Shown in pieces: positions 20,795 through 21,332 of a stretch of DNA of 21,332 nt (positions are counted from its first letter, which is position 1; every line of letters begins with the position of its first letter). The notes beneath the pieces are model-generated. The model made no database searches. It was not told where the DNA came from and was given only the letters and a program-made list of their open reading frames with translations. The stretch spans positions 1-21,332 of the forward strand of contig CAZQEN010000096.1 of NCBI GenBank assembly GCA_964591605.1, read 5' to 3'. The translations under genes were made by a program, and so were the position numbers. Origin of the DNA: CAYLLT01 sp964591605. GTDB lineage: Bacteria; Planctomycetota; Phycisphaerae; UBA1845; PWPN01.

Positions 20795-21312
20795 GCCGGC
20801 CCCTCCTCCATCCCGACCGCGTAGATGTGGCCGCCGCGGGTTTCGAGCTGCACCCGGGCCAGGGCCCGTCGGGGCGGGCCCGCCGTCGGCCGCCCCGTGG
20901 CCAGATCAAAGAAGCCCTGATGACACGGACAGTGCAACTGGTTCTGTGTCACCCGCGGCTGCACCGCGCAGCTCAGGTGCGTGCATTTCTGCTCGTAGGC
21001 CAGAAACGCCGTCGCCCCCGTGCGGATCAGCAGGCACGGGTTGTGGGCGTCGGGATACCCGAACACCCGGCTCGCCCCGACGGGAATCTCGTCGATCGCG
21101 GCCACCCGTAGAATCGGCGGCGCCCCGCGCCGGCGGCGGTACACGTTCTTCACGCCGATCCACACCTGCCCGACCACGAACGCAAAACTCGTGAGCACCA
21201 TGTACTTCGTGAAGTCGCGGCGGGCGACGTACTGATCGTCCGGCCAGTCCACCGGAAAGTCCCGCCGCCACCTGGGTGGATGCGCCTCCGGCCGGCCTTC
21301 CGGCGTCACCAC
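20791..21312 (-). CDS. Tat-anchored Rieske [2Fe-2S] protein, start near the window edge
   Basis: A Rieske iron-sulfur protein. Cluster ligands are C110-T-H112 and C128-P-C130-H131, with C115 and C130 as the usual disulfide pair (CTHLSC ... CPCHQG). The N-terminus has a twin-arginine type anchor, YVARRDFTKYMVLTSFAFVVGQVWIG, residues 29-54: RRDFxK followed by a hydrophobic helix, so it would be exported folded and stay membrane-bound. It could carry electrons from quinol to a nitrate reductase or similar enzyme. The GTG at 21312 is one possible start (GTG at 21309 is another), but the frame stays open to the right edge, so the N-terminus may be longer. It is the first of three genes in the visible part of the minus-strand operon, which very likely continues past the edge. 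Confidence 0.88.
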   Translation of the reverse strand: MVTPEGRPEAHPPRWRRDFPVDWPDDQYVARRDFTKYMVLTSFAFVVGQVWIGVKNVYRRRRGAPPILRVAAIDEIPVGASRVFGYPDAHNPCLLIRTGATAFLAYEQKCTHLSCAVQPRVTQNQLHCPCHQGFFDLATGRPTAGPPRRALARVQLETRGGHIYAVGMEEGPA

Positions 21313-21332
21313 CCCGGTCCCCGTCCGGACCC

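Overview
The window is GC-rich, densely coded bacterial chromosome. It most resembles a member of the Planctomycetota. Three things point there: an adjacent DUF1800/DUF1501 secreted pair, a small membrane protein ending in the CGYNLTGN...CPECG zinc ribbon that recurs in planctomycete proteomes, and many dispersed palindromic repeats between genes. This placement rests on family recognition and was not tested by a search.

Layout, left to right. (1) 1-967: the 3' part of a HigA-type antitoxin gene, then an unrecognised cytoplasmic protein gene on the minus strand. (2) 1295-5931: an ECF sigma factor and a small zinc-finger anti-sigma candidate (minus strand), divergent from four plus-strand genes: a DUF417/RclC-like membrane protein, an uncharacterised protein and two NAD(P)-binding atypical SDR proteins. 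This looks like a small stress or redox regulon. Two near-identical 65-75 bp palindromic repeats sit in it. (3) 5959-7553: a DUF6985-like gene (minus), then about 1 kb without genes, holding a three-copy 104/89-bp palindromic repeat array and a 17-bp-arm hairpin related to the other repeats. (4) 7554-10729: the exported DUF1800 protein and the Tat-exported DUF1501 protein, separated by a nested inverted repeat. (5) 10895-12624: the zinc-ribbon membrane protein gene, then a two-gene toxin-antitoxin-like module (winged-helix/MNT nucleotidyltransferase plus HEPN protein). A decayed second copy of the zinc-ribbon tail lies immediately after the HEPN stop, so the module is bracketed by two related tails.

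(6) 12866-15676: a secreted 936-residue protein in which an alpha/alpha-toroid-like domain is followed by a LamG jellyroll that appears to be split by an inserted seven-bladed beta-propeller. (7) 15781-17424: XdhC and a MocA-like cytidylyltransferase, accessory factors for a molybdenum hydroxylase that is not in the window. A 14-bp tandem repeat straddles their junction. (8) 17521-19155: a COG2509-type FAD-dependent oxidoreductase (minus). (9) 19336-21332: a tightly packed minus-strand cluster of a Tat-anchored Rieske protein, a two-helix DUF6755-like protein and a NarK-family nitrate/nitrite transporter, probably the downstream end of a nitrate respiration operon that continues past the right edge.

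The strongest candidates for something undescribed are the propeller-in-LamG protein, the zinc-ribbon-bracketed MNT/HEPN module, and the ECF-linked RclC/SDR cluster. No rRNA, tRNA, CRISPR array, transposase or prophage gene was seen.
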